Origin: Dastarcus helophoroides
Taxonomy: Eukaryota; Arthropoda; Insecta; Coleoptera; Bothrideridae
Direction of reading: 5' to 3'
NCBI GenBank assembly: GCA_028583605.1
Contig: CM053331.1
Span: 5,986,508-6,050,507 of the forward strand
Length of the DNA: 64,000 nucleotides
This document shows positions 63,120 to 64,000 of this stretch, in pieces. Each line of letters starts with the position of its first letter. The first letter of the stretch is position 1. Under the pieces are notes generated by a model that worked only from the letters and a program-made list of their open reading frames with translations, had not been told where the DNA came from and did not search any database. Both the position numbers and the translations under genes were made by a program.

Positions 63120-63900
63120 ACAGGTAAAATTTATGATCAGGTAGCTCATAATTATTGGTTTCTGCGCATGCGACGTTTGGTAGAGAAATACATGAAAAAC
63201 TTGTATATTGTTGTATATTTCAAATCTGTAGAAAGCGTCGAATACCGTGATCTTGTTACGAAATATCCAGATCCTTTTATAAAATTCTCACCGATCATCT
63301 GGGGTCTTTAATAAAAACGATATGAGGTAATACTCAAGTATTCTTCGTTGTGGATGCGTTTACAAGGTTTGTTTTAATTTACCCTTCACCTAATACAAGG
63401 TAAGACATGTACTCACTGTAATGATAGACTTCTTCATAAGGGTTTTTGGTGCACCATTTTCAACTACTAACTAGTGACAAGGTAAACCATTCACGTCTAA
63501 TAATTTTGAAATATTTCGCAAAAATAAAATACGGTATCACTCACTACTTGAATGCAGCTGGGCGACCAAGAGGAAATGGACAAGTTGAAAGTTACAATAG
63601 AACCATTCTCGATTCATTGTCTACTATGGGAGCAGAAATAAACCATGAAAAATTGAATGAAAACATTAACAAACTCCAGTTAGGATTAAATGGTACCATA
63701 AATCAGACATTAGGAGCATCTCCAAGTGAGGATCTGATGGAGTTTCGTGTAATAGGGCAGGTGACCTTATTACTAGCTGAAATGTAGCAGAGTATTGATG
63801 TTACAGCGATACTACAACAAATAATTGAAAATGCATCTATTTGCCAGTCCAAACAAAAATGCATATTTCGATCCAAATCGTTGTTTCCGATTAGCTCAAG
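63120..63900 (+). pseudogene. Gypsy-like integrase fragment
   Basis: The N-terminal zinc-binding region is present in part (YDQVAHNYWF, RRLVEKYM). The core catalytic region follows with VFFVVDAFTRFV, and GRPRGNGQVESYNRTI is the usual block with the catalytic Glu. Stops and frameshifts separate the pieces. Only 63446-63787 is open. It cannot encode a working integrase. Confidence 0.8.
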
Positions 63901-64000
63901 CAAATGATTAAATTTTCCTTAAAACAAATTCTTTCTTTTACAGCACAGGTACAAGTCAAATTATTATCAAAATAAAAAAGTCTTTAAGGTTACAACAACA

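Overview
This window looks like a gene-poor, AT-rich insect (or at least arthropod) chromosome. It has very short introns where no transposon has landed, TATA-bearing LTRs, RTE-, CR1- and Jockey-like LINEs, Tigger/pogo and hAT-like DNA transposons, and no bacterial features. I cannot name the species. A beetle is possible, but nothing in the sequence proves it.

Only two host genes are well supported. The first is a CFAP91 (MAATS1/AAT1) orthologue on the + strand, with 15 coding exons from 15424 to 50607. All exon joins keep frame and give a predicted protein of 1369 residues. Its introns are either about 50-140 bp or several kb, and the long ones are made of transposons. CFAP91 is a ciliary and flagellar axoneme protein of the calmodulin- and spoke-associated complex. 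Here it carries an extra acidic, coiled-coil tail of about 650 residues. The second is a single-exon FAM234-like type II membrane protein at 56908-58500 on the + strand.

Layout. 1-4070: degenerate AAATTTCGA-type repeat DNA, a 508-bp tandem duplication and unassigned sequence. 4113-7905: an inactivated RTE-like LINE. 8280-9530: repeat unit and Jockey-like LINE tails. 9090-15217: AAATTTCGA repeats, including a complete 4-kb hAT-like element (11204-15217). 15424-50607: CFAP91. Its introns hold a solo LTR (intron 2), a satellite-filled element with a nested CR1-like LINE (intron 3), hAT-like elements and LINE tails (introns 5 and 7), a dead Tigger element (intron 8) and a Jockey-like LINE split by a hAT-like element (intron 10). 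50608-56700: a 42-bp minisatellite, a second copy of the satellite-filled element, and a foldback-like element with a small C2H2 zinc-finger ORF. 56908-58500: FAM234-like gene. 59971-63960: copia-like LTR and gag remnants, then Gypsy-like RNase H and integrase remnants.

The most unusual theme is that three families of terminal-inverted-repeat elements, two with 8-bp target duplications, contain almost nothing but a degenerate short-period repeat built on AAATTTCGA (about 20 bp in the clearest arrays). Much of the window's satellite-like DNA therefore appears to be transposon cargo. The many long reading frames in this repeat, on both strands, are composition artefacts.
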